DNA of 64,000 bases, taken from Ectothiorhodospiraceae bacterium BW-2. Lineage in GTDB: Bacteria > Pseudomonadota > Gammaproteobacteria > Thiohalomonadales > Thiohalomonadaceae. Positions 22,899 through 34,032 of this stretch are shown here, in pieces. How positions within the stretch are numbered: position 1 is the stretch's first letter; each line of letters opens with the position of its first letter. The stretch spans positions 992,001 through 1,056,000 of the forward strand of contig CP032507.1 of assembly GCA_008375315.1 (NCBI GenBank). The letters are read 5' to 3'. The notes beneath the pieces were generated by a model that did not search any database, had not been told where the DNA came from, and saw only the letters and a list, made by a program, of their open reading frames with translations. Both the position numbers and the translations under genes were made by a program.

Positions 22899-24047
22899 AT
22901 GATCGGCCTTAGCAACGACAACAGCACAACACTGGCCTACCTCAATACCTCGCGCCTAAAATCGACTGTCGAGGCGTCCAGAACTCAAATTCCGACTCCC
23001 CCGACTCCCCCCTTCAACCTGCCGGCTAATAACAGCCTTAACAACAACCTCTTTGGCAGTCTTAGCCTTAGCGATGTTGCCCAGCAGATGTTTGCCGCCT
23101 ATCGGGCAACCGGTTCAGAGAGTAGCGCCGCCTCCATCAGGGGGGCTCAGAGCGATCCGGCCATGCGGCAACTCAACGCCTACTTAGGGCTAGGTCGAGA
23201 CTATGCCACCAGCAGCGCCAGCGTCCAGAGCCGTTCTGGCAATGCCAGTGGCGATATCTCCCTCGCTATCGGCCCCCGTGCCTCAGGCTCTGTCTCAATT
23301 AACGGCTCACAACTCAATGCCGAAGGTAGTTTTGAGACCGGCATCGGCGTTGAAGCGAATGGCCGTTTTAACTACGGTCGAGGCGAGATTGACGCCACCG
23401 CCAGTGCCAGAGTCGGTGCTGAGGGGAGCGCGTCGCTCACGGTAGGGCCAAACGGCTTTACGGTCGAGGCGAGCGCTGAAATCGGGGCCTCCATTGAGGC
23501 CACTGTCCGTAACGAAACCGAAGTTGTCGATGGCGTTACCAGTATCACTGAAGTTTCGGGTTACGCCTATGCCGGAGCCGGAGTCGAGGGGAGAGCGAGT
23601 CAGAATATCAGCGCTAACGGCGCTAGCGCTAGCGCCTTTGGCGGAGCCCATGCCGGTGCTGAAGTCGGCGCAGGCACCAGTCAGACGGTCGGCGTTGGCA
23701 ATAGTAGCGCTACCGGCGGTGCCGGAGTCAGTGTCGGCCCCTCTATTGGCGCTCAGGGAGGCGCCGAGTTTGAGCTAAGCAGCAACAGAATTATGCTAGG
23801 GGGAGAGATGGATCTCGATCTGGGCATCGGACTATCGGTTGAGGCCAATATCGATATCAGCACTCGCGATGTCAGCCGTGCCGCCAACGCGGTGAGTGAT
23901 GCCGTTAGCAGTGGTAGCAGCGCAGTCTCATCCGCCGCTAGCAGTGTCGCGAGCGAGACCACGAAAGCGGCCACAAGTACCATTAGCTCTACCGCTAGCG
24001 CTGCCGTTAGCGCCTATCGCGCCATCTCAAGCGTGAAATTTTGGTAA
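22899..24047 (+). CDS. Ala/Gly/Ser-rich repetitive protein, unknown
   Basis: 382 residues from an ATG with a good ribosome-binding site. Residues 1-45 are Asn/Thr/Pro-rich, 50-100 helical (LSDVAQQMFAAYRA), and ~115-315 consist of alternating Gly/Ala/Ser with regularly spaced charged or hydrophobic residues (e.g. EASAEIGASIEATV, GAGVEGRASQNISANG), suggesting a beta-rich, repetitive fold. The C-terminal 70 residues are Ser/Ala-rich helical. There is no signal peptide, transmembrane segment or cysteine. Such composition occurs in secreted structural or adhesin-like proteins and in some toxins; no family recognised. Confidence 0.75.
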   Translation: MIGLSNDNSTTLAYLNTSRLKSTVEASRTQIPTPPTPPFNLPANNSLNNNLFGSLSLSDVAQQMFAAYRATGSESSAASIRGAQSDPAMRQLNAYLGLGRDYATSSASVQSRSGNASGDISLAIGPRASGSVSINGSQLNAEGSFETGIGVEANGRFNYGRGEIDATASARVGAEGSASLTVGPNGFTVEASAEIGASIEATVRNETEVVDGVTSITEVSGYAYAGAGVEGRASQNISANGASASAFGGAHAGAEVGAGTSQTVGVGNSSATGGAGVSVGPSIGAQGGAEFELSSNRIMLGGEMDLDLGIGLSVEANIDISTRDVSRAANAVSDAVSSGSSAVSSAASSVASETTKAATSTISSTASAAVSAYRAISSVKFW

Positions 24048-24061
24048 GTAGGACGACTTTT

Positions 24062-24541
24062 TTACCGCTCTCGCTCTGTGCCGTTACAGCCGGCACAGAG
24101 CCCTACTAGTTCCACCACGGGGCGCTCGGTACTAAACCCCGCCGCCTCGGTCGCCTGCTGTAGCGACTGGTTGATCGCCGTACTCTCCACCTCATCTACC
24201 TCACCGCAGCGACTACAGATTAAAAACTGGCTCGCGTGCGGCTGTTCTGGGTAGCGACAACCGACATAGGTGTGCTGGCTCTCTAGCTTATGAATCAACC
24301 CCTGCTGCTGCAGAAAATCGAGCGCCCGATAGACCGTAGGCGGAGCCGGCTTTTTGAGCCGACCCCTCAACTGTTCCAACAGCTCATAGGCACTTAAAGG
24401 GCGTTCAGCACCACACAACAGCCGTAACACCATTTTTCGTTGCCCAGTCAGCTTAACCCCACGCTGCTCGCATATCTTTTCGGCACGCTCTAAAACTCGC
24501 TCTAACTGCCGCGCTTGCACAACTAGGCTCCCATACGCCAT
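24062..24541 (-). CDS. zur: Zur, zinc uptake regulator (Fur family)
   Basis: 159 residues. Winged-helix part KLTGQRKMVLRLLCGAERPLSAYELLEQLRG...PTVYRALDFLQQQGLIHK, then the structural zinc cysteines CSRCGEVDE and GLCAGCNG. It represses zinc uptake genes when zinc is replete. It overlaps the end of znuB by 19 bp as the last gene of the znuACB-zur operon; a Zur box precedes znuA, which implies autoregulation. Confidence 0.93.
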   Translation of the reverse strand: MAYGSLVVQARQLERVLERAEKICEQRGVKLTGQRKMVLRLLCGAERPLSAYELLEQLRGRLKKPAPPTVYRALDFLQQQGLIHKLESQHTYVGCRYPEQPHASQFLICSRCGEVDEVESTAINQSLQQATEAAGFSTERPVVELVGLCAGCNGTERER

Positions 24542-25353
24542 TGACGATAAAACTGCTTTGATGCGGCTGAAATAATATAGAGCAACCCAGCGAGCAGAAT
24601 AATCGTCGCTCCAGCCGGAAGATCGTATTGATAGGAGAGTGCCAACCCCGAAACACTTAATCCCGCTCCAAGCAGAGTCGCCACCACCATCATTCGACCT
24701 AACGAGTGGAGATAGTGGCCCGCCACCGCCGCCGGTAGCGTCAATAACGCTAAAACCAGAATCAGCCCCACCACCTGAATCAGCAGCACCACGGTCACCG
24801 CCACCAAAATCAGTAGCAACAGATAGAAAAAGGCGACCGAAATACCGCGCAGACGGGCAAACTCCTCATCGAAGACTACCGCCAAAAATTGGCGCTGAAA
24901 TAGCCCCACCACTAGCAGTAAGATCAGATCTAGCCCGGCCATAAACCAAAGGCTCTCCCTCGGCACCAGCAGAATATTGCCAAATAGATAGCTAGTTAAA
25001 TCGCTCTGATAGCCAGGAGATTGGGAGAGAAACAGAATTCCGATAGCCATTCCCACCGCCCACAACGCACCGATGAGGGTATCCTCCTGCGCCCGCCACT
25101 GTAGCCGCACCCAACCAATGAGCAGCGCCGCCACCACAGCGGCAATCAGCGCCCCGTGCAGCGGCTCAAAACCGTAATAGACCGCCGCCCCCATGCCACC
25201 GAGTACCGAGTGGGCAATCCCCCCAGCGATAAAGGCGATCCGCTTCACCACCACATAGGTTCCCACCACCCCACAGCCGAGGCTAGCTAGCAGAGCAGCG
25301 AGTAACGCATGTTGCAAAAAGGGGTAACTGCCGAGTGCTATAAAAAATTCCAT
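24523..25353 (-). CDS. znuB: ZnuB, zinc ABC transporter permease
   Basis: 276 residues, strongly hydrophobic with ~8 membrane segments, ABC-3 permease family (GVVGTYVVVKRIAFIAGGIAHSVLGG is the conserved N-terminal region). It forms the inner-membrane channel for zinc received from ZnuA, energised by ZnuC. It lies 21 bp after znuC. Related manganese/iron permeases look similar, but the Zur neighbour supports zinc. Confidence 0.92.
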   Translation of the reverse strand: MEFFIALGSYPFLQHALLAALLASLGCGVVGTYVVVKRIAFIAGGIAHSVLGGMGAAVYYGFEPLHGALIAAVVAALLIGWVRLQWRAQEDTLIGALWAVGMAIGILFLSQSPGYQSDLTSYLFGNILLVPRESLWFMAGLDLILLLVVGLFQRQFLAVVFDEEFARLRGISVAFFYLLLLILVAVTVVLLIQVVGLILVLALLTLPAAVAGHYLHSLGRMMVVATLLGAGLSVSGLALSYQYDLPAGATIILLAGLLYIISAASKQFYRQWRMGA

Positions 25354-25374
25354 TAAACGATACGACCACTTAGG

Positions 25375-26124
25375 CTAATGTTGATGATGATGGATCATGC
25401 GGACCGACTCGCCATAGAGATCCTGGACTATCTCGCCGCTAATCGCATCGGTAGGATGGCAGACAAGGGTCTGATTAATACAGGCAACTCGGTTAACATA
25501 GCGAGAGATAAAGGCGATATCGTGCGAGACCACCACAATTGTCATGCGCTGATTGAGCTGGCGCAGTAGCTCAAAAATCTCCCCCTCCAGCCGCTGGTCG
25601 ATATTAGCCGTCGGCTCATCGAGCAGCAGTAGCTGTGGGCGACTCACCAGCGCTCGGGCTAAGAGTACCCGTTGTAGCTGGCCACCAGAGAGGTTACCAA
25701 TTTGGCGTTTAGCGATACTCTCCGCCTCGACCTCGGCTAACGCCGCAGCAACGCTCTGCTGTCGTAGGTGGCGTGCTCGGTAGCGCCGCCACGGCCAGCG
25801 CCCCTCGTCATCACGCCCGATGCAGCCTAGTGCCACCACCTGCTCTACACTAATCGGAAAATCGCGGGCAAAGGCAGGATATTGCGGCACATAACCCATG
25901 TGACGCCGCGCTTGCACCGGTCGCCGCCCCAACACCGTGACCCTCCCCTGCTGCGGCTTTAATAGCCCTAAAATCAGTTTTAGCAGCGTGCTCTTGCCAC
26001 CGGCATTTGGGCCGACGATCGCTAGAAACTCGCCGGCGCTCACGCTTAAATCGACCCGCTGGAGTACCGGCACCCGCTCATAGGTGAAACTGACCTGCGA
26101 CAGGGTAATGACCTCCATCGTCAT
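25375..26124 (-). CDS. znuC: ZnuC, zinc ABC transporter ATPase
   Basis: 249 residues with Walker A GPNAGGKSTLLKL, signature LSGGQLQRVLLARAL, Walker B LLLLDEPTAN and His switch VVVSHDIAF. The C-terminus is His-rich (MIHHHQH), common in metal transporter ATPases. Its start lies 2 bp past the znuA stop. Confidence 0.93.
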   Translation of the reverse strand: MTMEVITLSQVSFTYERVPVLQRVDLSVSAGEFLAIVGPNAGGKSTLLKLILGLLKPQQGRVTVLGRRPVQARRHMGYVPQYPAFARDFPISVEQVVALGCIGRDDEGRWPWRRYRARHLRQQSVAAALAEVEAESIAKRQIGNLSGGQLQRVLLARALVSRPQLLLLDEPTANIDQRLEGEIFELLRQLNQRMTIVVVSHDIAFISRYVNRVACINQTLVCHPTDAISGEIVQDLYGESVRMIHHHQH

Positions 26125-26126
26125 CG

Positions 26127-27011
26127 CTAATTAGCCGAGCTAAAGGCGCGAACAAACTGCTCACCGACCCGATGGAGATTGACAAAGTACTCCTCGGCGA
26201 GTGGATCGACCGCAATCACCTCCCCCCCAATCGCTGCGGCAATTTGTGCCGCTTGACGCTGGTCAAACTGCGGCTGCACAAAGACCACCTTAATCCCCTC
26301 CTGCCGCGCCTGTTCAATTAGCTGAGTCACCGCCCTAGCCCCGGGCTGTTTACCCTGGTGCTCAATCGCCACCTGCTGTAGCCGATAGCGATCGGCAAAG
26401 TAACCCCATGAGGGGTGAAAGACTAAAAACTGCCGTCCGGCATAAGGTTCCAATTGGCGAGCGAGGCTCTGATCTAACTGCTGTAGCTGCGATAGAAGCC
26501 GCTGATGGTTAGCGGCAAAGTACTCCTTTTGCGTCGGCTCTAGCGCTGTGAGTCGATCTCTAATGGTGCTGATCATCATCATCACTAGCTGAGGTGAAGT
26601 CCAGAGGTGGGGATCGAGCGCCTCAGCCTCATGTTCGTGCTCATGTTCGTCTCTCTGTTCAGCGTCGTGGTGGTGCGCCTCCAGACGGCGTAGCGGCAAC
26701 CCCTGGCGCAGATCGACAATCTCCATCTCTCCATTAGCAGAGCGAATTCGCTCCATCCAGCTATCTTCGAACGGTACGCCAACTCGTAGATAGAGTTTAG
26801 CCTTCGATAGCGCCGCAATCTGCTGCGGGGTCGGGTCGTAAGTTGCCGGACTGTGGCCTGGGCGAACTAGGCTCTCGACCGCCACCCGCTCGCCGCCGAT
26901 GCCACTCACGAGCGCCTGTAGCGGCAACACGCTGACAAAGACCGAAATCGGTGCGGGCTGAGCGACGCCCCATAATGAGAGCAACAGAAACAAAACCCCA
27001 TAACGCATCAT
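26127..27011 (-). CDS. znuA: ZnuA, periplasmic zinc-binding protein
   Basis: 294 residues from the ATG at 27011, chosen because AAGGGAG lies 8 bp upstream; a further upstream TTG frame is unlikely. Signal peptide MMRYGVLFLLLSLWGVAQPA. Cluster A-I metal-binding fold with the His/Asp/Glu-rich loop HHHDAEQRDEHEHEHE characteristic of zinc-specific binding proteins, and conserved DPHLWTSP. First gene of the operon, directly under the Zur box. Confidence 0.94.
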   Translation of the reverse strand: MMRYGVLFLLLSLWGVAQPAPISVFVSVLPLQALVSGIGGERVAVESLVRPGHSPATYDPTPQQIAALSKAKLYLRVGVPFEDSWMERIRSANGEMEIVDLRQGLPLRRLEAHHHDAEQRDEHEHEHEAEALDPHLWTSPQLVMMMISTIRDRLTALEPTQKEYFAANHQRLLSQLQQLDQSLARQLEPYAGRQFLVFHPSWGYFADRYRLQQVAIEHQGKQPGARAVTQLIEQARQEGIKVVFVQPQFDQRQAAQIAAAIGGEVIAVDPLAEEYFVNLHRVGEQFVRAFSSAN

Positions 27012-27037
27012 CTTAAAATCTCCCTTGCACAAAAAAA

Positions 27038-27052
27038 TGTTATTTTATAACA
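27038..27052. promoter_or_regulatory. Zur box
   Basis: TGTTAT-TTT-ATAACA, a perfect 6-bp inverted repeat within AAATGTTATTTTATAACAT, matching the proteobacterial Zur operator. It is 27 bp upstream of the znuA start and 60 bp from the divergent DUF3301 gene. Confidence 0.85.
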
Positions 27053-27111
27053 TAACTGGCTACTAGTCACAAATAGTCACAAACCACCAAAAATTGAGTA
27101 TACTGCCCCTC

Positions 27112-27486
27112 ATGATCTCCACAGAATGGCTCCTCATTACCCTGATTGGCACGCTGATTTGGTTCTGGCTTAGTCAGATTCGCGCTAAAGAGCAGGCGAT
27201 AGTGGCGGCTAAGCTCCACTGCGATAGCCGCGGCCTCACCATTCTCGATCAGACTGTGGCGATGGTTACCCTGCGTCCCCGTCGTAACTCTCACGGTCGA
27301 ATGGCGTGGTGGCGCAAGTTTGCGTTTGAATTTACGATTGATGGTGAGCAGCGTTATGCCGGCTCTCTAGTGCTGCACGGCGACCAGCTGCTTGAGCTAA
27401 CCACTCCCCTCCCTGAGGGTCTCTCTCACCTAGCGCCAACCTTTGTCCCGTACCGTCCCTTTAAAACCACATCGCCTCATGGGTAG
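27112..27486 (+). CDS. DUF3301 membrane-anchored protein
   Basis: 124 residues from ATG 27112 (a TTG at 27094 is possible). One N-terminal transmembrane helix (WLLITLIGTLIWFWL), followed by the DUF3301 pattern: RAKEQAIVAAKLHCDSRGL, VAMVTLRPRRN and WWRKFAFEFTIDGEQRYAG. The function is unknown. First gene of an operon with the YqfO-like, nfo and DUF3050 genes, overlapping the next by 8 bp. Confidence 0.85.
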   Translation: MISTEWLLITLIGTLIWFWLSQIRAKEQAIVAAKLHCDSRGLTILDQTVAMVTLRPRRNSHGRMAWWRKFAFEFTIDGEQRYAGSLVLHGDQLLELTTPLPEGLSHLAPTFVPYRPFKTTSPHG

Positions 27487-27832
27487 TTCAATCCTCTATA
27501 AATTGGTCATATTTCTACCTGAAACGGCGTTAGCCTCCGTTAAGGCGGCGCTGTTTGAGGCCGGTGCCGGTGCCTTTGGCCACTACGACTGCTGCTGCTG
27601 GGAGTCGAGCGGCCAGAGTCAATATCGCCCCCTCGCCGGTAGCCACCCCCATAGCGGTGAGATGGGGCGACTCCACGTTGAAACAGAGTATCGGCTGGAG
27701 ATGGTCTGCCGTGAAGAGGTGCTCGAAGAGGCGGTAACCGCGCTGTGGCACCACCACCCCTACGAGCAGCCCGCTTATGAGGTGATTCAGCTCCATCCAT
27801 TCACTCTGTTTATCCCGCCTAATCTAAGCTAG
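27479..27832 (+). CDS. YqfO/NIF3-like CutA-fold protein
   Basis: 117 residues from the ATG at 27479, which overlaps the DUF3301 stop. KLVIFLPETALASVKAALFEAGAGAFGHYDCCCW and HHHPYEQPAYEVIQL match the stand-alone YqfO family, which corresponds to the CutA-like insert of NIF3 proteins. Metal-related or trimeric binding roles have been suggested for the fold; the actual role is unknown. Confidence 0.87.
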   Translation: MGSSILYKLVIFLPETALASVKAALFEAGAGAFGHYDCCCWESSGQSQYRPLAGSHPHSGEMGRLHVETEYRLEMVCREEVLEEAVTALWHHHPYEQPAYEVIQLHPFTLFIPPNLS

Positions 27833-27844
27833 GAGCTCTACCTC

Positions 27845-28708
27845 ATGAAATATATCGGTGCCCATGTCAGTGCCTCCGGTGGCGTCTTTAATGCCCCGCT
27901 AAACGCGACCAAGATCGGTGCGAATGCCTTTGCGCTGTTTACTAAGAATCAGCGTCAGTGGCACGCGAAACCTCTTGATGCTGACACTATTATTCGCTTT
28001 AAAGAGAACCTGCAACAGAGCGCTATTCGCCCCGAACAGGTGCTGCCGCACGATAGCTATCTTATCAATTTAGGCCACCCTGAAGATGAAGCGCTCGCGA
28101 AATCGCGCCACGCTTTTATCGATGAAATGTCTCGTTGCCAACAGCTAGGGTTAGATCGACTCAATTTCCACCCCGGTGCCCATCTAAATAAGATTAGTGA
28201 AGAGGAGTCACTCGCGCGGGTCGCTGAGTCGATTAATCTCGCCCTCAGGAGTAGCGAGGGGGTCACTGCGGTCATCGAGAATACCGCCGGTCAAGGCACC
28301 ACACTCGGCTACCGTTTTGAGCACCTTGCCGCGATTATCGACCAAATCGAGGATAAGAGCCGGGTTGGGGTCTGTCTCGATACCTGCCACACCTTTACCG
28401 CCGGCTATGATCTGCGCACTGTGGAGGCATGTGCGGCGACCTTTGCCGAGTTTGATGCCATTGTTGGCTTGAATACCCTGCGTGGTATGCACCTAAATGA
28501 TAGCAAGCCTGATCTTGGAAGCCGAGTTGACCGCCACCATAGTCTCGGCAAGGGTAACATCGGTCTTACCTGTTTTCGCTATATTATGCAAGATAGCCGC
28601 TTTGATGAGATCCCCTTAGTGCTAGAGACGATCGATGAGTCGCTCTGGCCTGCCGAAATTGAGCTGTTACGCGGTTTCGCGGCACACCCACAGGAGTCCT
28701 CTGCATGA
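27845..28708 (+). CDS. nfo: Endonuclease IV
   Basis: 287 residues. [58 protein letters not shown] and HLNDSK are the metal-binding and substrate motifs of AP endonuclease IV, a tri-zinc TIM barrel that cuts at abasic sites in base-excision repair. The end overlaps the DUF3050 start by 4 bp. Confidence 0.97.
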   Translation: MKYIGAHVSASGGVFNAPLNATKIGANAFALFTKNQRQWHAKPLDADTIIRFKENLQQSAIRPEQVLPHDSYLINLGHPEDEALAKSRHAFIDEMSRCQQLGLDRLNFHPGAHLNKISEEESLARVAESINLALRSSEGVTAVIENTAGQGTTLGYRFEHLAAIIDQIEDKSRVGVCLDTCHTFTAGYDLRTVEACAATFAEFDAIVGLNTLRGMHLNDSKPDLGSRVDRHHSLGKGNIGLTCFRYIMQDSRFDEIPLVLETIDESLWPAEIELLRGFAAHPQESSA

Positions 28709-29484
28709 GCCATTTTAGTCAGGAGTTAATTCAACAGTTCCAGCAGCAGCTACAGGGCCATCCGCTCTATGAGCGTATCGACTCGGTAGCTGCGCTGCGC
28801 GTCTATATGTCGCACCAAATCTTTTCGGTGTGGGATTTTATGTCGCTTATTAAATATCTACAGTCGCTAGTTGCTCCGGCCAGAGCGCCTTGGCAGCGCG
28901 GCCACGATACCGCCATTCGGCGCTTTATCAATGAGCTGACGCTAGAGGAGGAGTCGGATGAGTACCCGCACCCTAACGGTGATATCGAGTATCTAAGCCA
29001 CTTTGAGCTCTACTGCCGCGCCATGGACGAAGTGGGTGCCGATAAGCATCCGGCACTACAGTTTGTAACCACCGTTGAGACTCAGGGGATTGAGGCGGCA
29101 CTACAGCTCGATACCACTCCGGTTGCCGCACGAGAGTTTACCCGCCAGACCTTCGATTTTATCGGCAGTAGCCAACCCCACGCAGTCGCCGCAGCACTAG
29201 CTTTAGGGCGAGAGCACCTTATCCCAACCATGTTTCGCGCCTTGTTAAACAACATGGGGATAGCCAGAGCCGATGCCCCCCTGTTCCACTTCTATCTGGA
29301 GCGCCATATCCATTTAGATGAAGATTTTCACGCCCCGCTGTCGTTAAAGCTGCTCGATGCTTTGTGTGGTGATGACGCTCAAAAACAGCACCAAGCACTT
29401 CAAGCTGCCCACCAAGCAGTTGCCGCCCGCTGCGCTTTTTGGGACGGCATTGTGCAAAAGATCGATACCGACGACCTAGCTTAA
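28705..29484 (+). CDS. DUF3050 protein, haem-oxygenase-like fold
   Basis: 259 residues matching DUF3050: [26 protein letters not shown] near the start, [12 protein letters not shown], and [19 protein letters not shown] near the end. The spaced His/Glu residues ([15 protein letters not shown]) resemble the di-iron or haem-oxygenase-like superfamily. The function is unknown. Confidence 0.87.
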   Translation: MSHFSQELIQQFQQQLQGHPLYERIDSVAALRVYMSHQIFSVWDFMSLIKYLQSLVAPARAPWQRGHDTAIRRFINELTLEEESDEYPHPNGDIEYLSHFELYCRAMDEVGADKHPALQFVTTVETQGIEAALQLDTTPVAAREFTRQTFDFIGSSQPHAVAAALALGREHLIPTMFRALLNNMGIARADAPLFHFYLERHIHLDEDFHAPLSLKLLDALCGDDAQKQHQALQAAHQAVAARCAFWDGIVQKIDTDDLA

Positions 29485-29502
29485 TTTCAATAAAGGCAGC
29501 CG

Positions 29503-32500
29503 ATGACACCCCCACTCCCAACAACAACCGAACGCACCGAGTCGATACAGAGGCCACTCATGGCGGTCGGTATTGGGGCATCGGCTGGGGGCATTGAGGC
29601 GCTGACTGAGCTGATTACCTCATTAAAACCGCAGCGATCGAGCTTCTATATCGTCGCCCAGCACCTCTCACCCGACTATCGCAGTATGCTGGTGGCGATT
29701 TTGTCCAAAAATAGCGCCTTAAAGGTTAAAGAGGGGCTATCGGGTACCCTCCCCGAGGCCGATACTATCTACATTACCCCCGAAAATCGCAATATCGTCG
29801 TCCAAGAGGGTAGGCTACAGTTACAGGAGCCGGAGATAGGCGAATACCCTAAACCGTCGGTCAACCTACTGTTAAAATCACTCGCCGAGGAGTACGGCGC
29901 CATGAGCTGCGGTATTATCCTCTCCGGTACCGGCAGTGATGGTAGCCACGGTATTCGCCAAATTAAAGAGCGCGGCGGCATCACCTTTGTCCAGCTACCG
30001 CAGAGTGCCCAATACAATGGCATGCCGCTATCGGCGATACAGAGCAGCGATATCGACTATATCCTCCCCCCATCCGCTATCGCTACCGAACTGCATCAAC
30101 TCAATCAGATTAACTCGCTCATAGAGCTAGCCCCGGAGAGTGTCGCCTCTCCCCCCGCTTTTCGTCCACTGCTACAGCGGCTGCGGCTCCACTACCCGAT
30201 CGATTTTTATACGCTTGATCCCCCCCAGTTATGGCAGATATTGCAACAGAGCTCAGCGGAAACCACCCCGAATAACTTAGAGCAGACTGGACGGCAACTG
30301 CTGCTACAGACCAGCCACTTCTTTACCCACCCTAGCCACTGCTCTACCCTGCAACAACAGCTACTGTCGCTATGGCAGAGCCGTACTACCGAAGAGCAGG
30401 AGTTTCGCATTTGGGTTCCGGGCTCCGCGACTGGGATAGAGGCCTACTCTATTGCTATTTTATGGCAAGAGCTTACCTTTGAGCATACCCTGCCAACGCT
30501 ACAAATATTTGCCACCCACAGCAACGAAAATGCGCTCCAGTTAGCCCGCAAGGGGTGCTTTCCAACCACAGCGCTGCAACAGCTACAGCCTAAGTTACAG
30601 CAGCGCTACTTTCTCCCTAGCGGCGGTAACTACGAAATCGGCAAAGATATTCGTAAAATGGTTATCTTTGCTCGCCACGAGCTGATGCAAGATCCCCCCT
30701 TTTTACGCATCGATCTCATCGCCTGCCACCGCCTGTTACAGCCGCTCCACCCCGATCTGCGCCAGCAGCTACTCAAGCTATTCCACTACGCTCTTAAACC
30801 CGATGGGCTGCTATCTGTCGATCAGGAGAATATGGCGCTAATTCCGGTCGATCTCTTCCAACAGGCGACCCCAAAGGAGCCGATATTTCGCCGGCTGCAT
30901 ACCCCTCCACTAGAGACGAATCGGCCTAGATTTCAAAACAGCCCCGTCTCGCCCCCGCTACGAACCTCCCCCTCCGGACGGGCGCGTACCGAAGAGCTCT
31001 ATCAACGACAGCTACAAAAACTCTATGTTCCGCCAGGGATGATCGTCAATACTATGCACGATATTCTCTATATCAGCGGTGAGATCAGCAGCTACTGTAC
31101 CCTCAGTGGCGGTATGTTGCAGTACGATCTAGCTCATTTGCTCAATCCAGAGCTCAAGAAAGAGACGCAGCTACTACTCTATCAAGCTAAACGCAACCAA
31201 GCCCCTAGTAGCGGTCGCGCCCACTACACTCGCCATCCGTTTCGGATTAAGGTCACCCCCCTCCCCGGTAAACGAGATCAGGAGCTCTACTTTGTCGGCT
31301 TCGAACCGATAGAGGAGGAGAGCCCGCCAGTGCTATCGGCCGATGAGAGTGAAGGTGATGGCCAGAGTAACCAGAGTCAGAACGAGATCAACTTTGAACA
31401 GCTACAGAGTGAGTTACAGACCACCCGAGAGCAGCTCTATAGCACTATTGAGGAGTTAGAGACCTCCAATGAGGAGATGCAGGCGCTCAATGAGGAGGTG
31501 CAGGCGGCGAACGAAGAGCTACAGGCGACCAATGAGGAGCTAGAGACCGCCAATGAAGAGCTGCAATCGACCAATGAGGAGCTTCTGACCGTCAATGATG
31601 AGCTACAGAACAAAAGCGATCAGTTCGCCAGCCTCAACCACCAATTAGAGAATATTCAACAGAGTCTGACGCTGCCCCTGATTGTGTTTGATGCTCAAAC
31701 ACGGCTAATCCGCTTCAATCGTGCCGCTAACTACCACTTCGAGCTGCATAATGGCTACCACCTGCACCACCTGCATGAAATTCCAGCCCCCCTACCGGTC
31801 GGTGAGCTCGAAAAGTTGCTCCAACAGGCGCTAACACACGGCAATACCACCCGCACCACCTTAACCCACAATCGCCACCACTATCTGATTCAGGTCTCAC
31901 TCTACTTTGACGATGAGCAGCAGCTACTCGGCTCGATCTTCACCTTTGTCGATGAGACCGAGCTTATTGAGATTCGTAACCATCTGCAGCATAGCGAGCA
32001 GCAGCTACAGGCGATGATGAATAACTCCCCGGCAATGATTGCTCTAAAAGATACGGCTGGGCGCTACCAGTTCGTCAATCGCGCCTTCTGCCGTTTCTTT
32101 AATCTTGTTCCTGAACAGATGCTACAAAAGAGCGATCAACAGCTATTTAACCCCGCACTATCCGATCTATTTCGCTCTCGTGAGCTAGAGGTACAGCAGA
32201 AAGGTCGGTTGATAGAGGTCGAAGATCAGATCTCCTGCGGCGGTAAGCACTATATTTTACAGTGCCACCGCTACCCGCTATTCGATGACGATGGCATCAT
32301 CAGTGGTCTCTGCATTCAGGCTAACGATCTGACCGAAAAGCGTCACGCCGAAGAGCATCTGCGTCTAGTCGCTAAGGTATTCGAACGCAGTACCGAAAGT
32401 ATTGTCGTCACTGATGCGGATAACCGTATCTTAACTGTCAATGATAACTTTACCACTGTCACCGGCTACAGCCGCGAAGAGGCGATCGGTCAAACCACGG

Positions 32501-34017
32501 CTCTGCTCAAATCGGGACGCCATGATCACGCCTTTTATGAGTCGATGTATCTAGCGCTCACTCACCACGAACAGTGGCAGGGCGAAATCTGGAACCGGCG
32601 CAAAAATGGCGAACTCTACCTAGAGTGGCTCACGATTAATGCGGTCAAAAATAGCGATAATGAGGTGGTCAACTACATCGGCACCTTTACCGATATTACT
32701 GCCATCAAAGAGGGGCAGAACCGGTTAGAGTACCTCGCCTCCCACGATGAACTAACCGGACTGCCGAATCGCACCCTCCTGCTCGATCGCCTGAACCACG
32801 CCCTTCAAATCGCGGCGAGAGAGGGGCGTCGCTGTGCGCTCTGCTTTATCGATTTAGATCACTTTAAGAGTGTTAATGATAACTTTGGCCACGCCGTCGG
32901 TGATCAGATGTTAATCCAAACCGCAGCTCGGCTGAGTAGCCACCTGCGCAGCAGCGACACTCTCGCCCGCGTTGGCGGTGATGAGTTTATTCTGCTCTTA
33001 GAGGATAGCGATATTAGCGATGCCCACCTAATCGCCACCAAAATGTTACGGTCGATGCAGCAGCCGCTGGTGATTGAGGGGCATGAGCTGTTTCAGTCAC
33101 TCAGTATCGGTATCAGCCTCTATCCTGATGACGCCAAAGAGGCTGCAGTCCTGATGGAGTATGCCGACACCGCCATGTATCGAGTCAAAAAAGAGGGGCG
33201 CAATAACTACGCTCTCTTCTCTAGTGAGTTCAATCAAGTGCAGTTTAATCTAAAAAAGATGGAGACAGAGCTCCACCGTGCCTTAAAAGAGGATCAGTTC
33301 ACTCTGCTCTATCAGCCGCAGATAGCGCTAGCGACTAACCAGACCGTCGGCCTAGAGGCACTCATTCGCTGGCAACGCCCCGATAACGAGATAGTCTCAC
33401 CGGCGCTATTTATCGGCATTGCCGAAGATATCGGTCTGATTGAGGAGATCGATATCTGGGTCGTTAACCGAGTCTGTCAGCAGATCAACCAGTGGCAGCA
33501 TGAGGGACATGCCGTTCCCCCTGTCTCGGTTAATATCTCTGCCCGCCACCTACGGCAGGAGAATTTGAGCGAGGAGCTAGTCCAGATTTTGCGTCGCTAC
33601 CGTATCCCCCCCTCCCAACTCACGCTGGAGATTACCGAAGGCACCTTGGTTGAGCACGCCGAAAAGGCTCGTAATACCTTTAGTCAACTACGACAGCAGC
33701 AGTTTCAGTTAGCGGTCGATGACTTTGGGATGGGCTACTCGTCACTCATCTATCTGAAAAAGTTTCCGTTTAACGAGTTGAAAATTGATCGCAGTTTTAT
33801 TAACGGTATTGGTCTTTTAGGTAGTGACGATGATGTCATCTGCAGTGCCATGATCGCTATGGCCCATGCGTTAGGAATGGAGGTAGTGGCCGAAGGGGTC
33901 GAAACCGAAATCCAGCTGCAACGACTACGACAGTTAGACTGTGAGCGGGTACAGGGCTATCTGTTTGCCAAACCGCTCCCACCCGCAGAGACTACCTCTT
34001 GGTTTCGTCCTAGCTAA
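29503..34017 (+). CDS. CheB-CheR-PAS-GGDEF-EAL giant sensor protein
   Basis: 1,504 residues. CheB methylesterase domain ~20-205 with Ser in GASAGG, His in [10 protein letters not shown] and Asp in [10 protein letters not shown] CheR-like domain ~220-460 that is degenerate: [12 protein letters not shown] instead of PGCATGEESYT, and DLIACHRLL in place of DLISCRNVLIYF. A long heptad coiled coil ~625-715 ([18 protein letters not shown]), three PAS-like domains ~730-1075, GGDEF ~1085-1245 with an intact VGGDEF, and EAL ~1260-1500 with LEALIRW. It could make and break c-di-GMP in response to PAS-bound signals, and demethylate receptors. Adjacent to a second CheB-CheR protein 15 bp downstream. Confidence 0.93.
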   Translation: MTPPLPTTTERTESIQRPLMAVGIGASAGGIEALTELITSLKPQRSSFYIVAQHLSPDYRSMLVAILSKNSALKVKEGLSGTLPEADTIYITPENRNIVVQEGRLQLQEPEIGEYPKPSVNLLLKSLAEEYGAMSCGIILSGTGSDGSHGIRQIKERGGITFVQLPQSAQYNGMPLSAIQSSDIDYILPPSAIATELHQLNQINSLIELAPESVASPPAFRPLLQRLRLHYPIDFYTLDPPQLWQILQQSSAETTPNNLEQTGRQLLLQTSHFFTHPSHCSTLQQQLLSLWQSRTTEEQEFRIWVPGSATGIEAYSIAILWQELTFEHTLPTLQIFATHSNENALQLARKGCFPTTALQQLQPKLQQRYFLPSGGNYEIGKDIRKMVIFARHELMQDPPFLRIDLIACHRLLQPLHPDLRQQLLKLFHYALKPDGLLSVDQENMALIPVDLFQQATPKEPIFRRLHTPPLETNRPRFQNSPVSPPLRTSPSGRARTEELYQRQLQKLYVPPGMIVNTMHDILYISGEISSYCTLSGGMLQYDLAHLLNPELKKETQLLLYQAKRNQAPSSGRAHYTRHPFRIKVTPLPGKRDQELYFVGFEPIEEESPPVLSADESEGDGQSNQSQNEINFEQLQSELQTTREQLYSTIEELETSNEEMQALNEEVQAANEELQATNEELETANEELQSTNEELLTVNDELQNKSDQFASLNHQLENIQQSLTLPLIVFDAQTRLIRFNRAANYHFELHNGYHLHHLHEIPAPLPVGELEKLLQQALTHGNTTRTTLTHNRHHYLIQVSLYFDDEQQLLGSIFTFVDETELIEIRNHLQHSEQQLQAMMNNSPAMIALKDTAGRYQFVNRAFCRFFNLVPEQMLQKSDQQLFNPALSDLFRSRELEVQQKGRLIEVEDQISCGGKHYILQCHRYPLFDDDGIISGLCIQANDLTEKRHAEEHLRLVAKVFERSTESIVVTDADNRILTVNDNFTTVTGYSREEAIGQTTALLKSGRHDHAFYESMYLALTHHEQWQGEIWNRRKNGELYLEWLTINAVKNSDNEVVNYIGTFTDITAIKEGQNRLEYLASHDELTGLPNRTLLLDRLNHALQIAAREGRRCALCFIDLDHFKSVNDNFGHAVGDQMLIQTAARLSSHLRSSDTLARVGGDEFILLLEDSDISDAHLIATKMLRSMQQPLVIEGHELFQSLSIGISLYPDDAKEAAVLMEYADTAMYRVKKEGRNNYALFSSEFNQVQFNLKKMETELHRALKEDQFTLLYQPQIALATNQTVGLEALIRWQRPDNEIVSPALFIGIAEDIGLIEEIDIWVVNRVCQQINQWQHEGHAVPPVSVNISARHLRQENLSEELVQILRRYRIPPSQLTLEITEGTLVEHAEKARNTFSQLRQQQFQLAVDDFGMGYSSLIYLKKFPFNELKIDRSFINGIGLLGSDDDVICSAMIAMAHALGMEVVAEGVETEIQLQRLRQLDCERVQGYLFAKPLPPAETTSWFRPS

Positions 34018-34032
34018 CCCACCGAGCCCCCT

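Noticed and set aside
22699-22902. Short plus-strand open frame before the Ala/Gly/Ser-rich gene
   Set aside because: No ribosome-binding site, no recognisable protein pattern, and it covers the operator-like palindrome.
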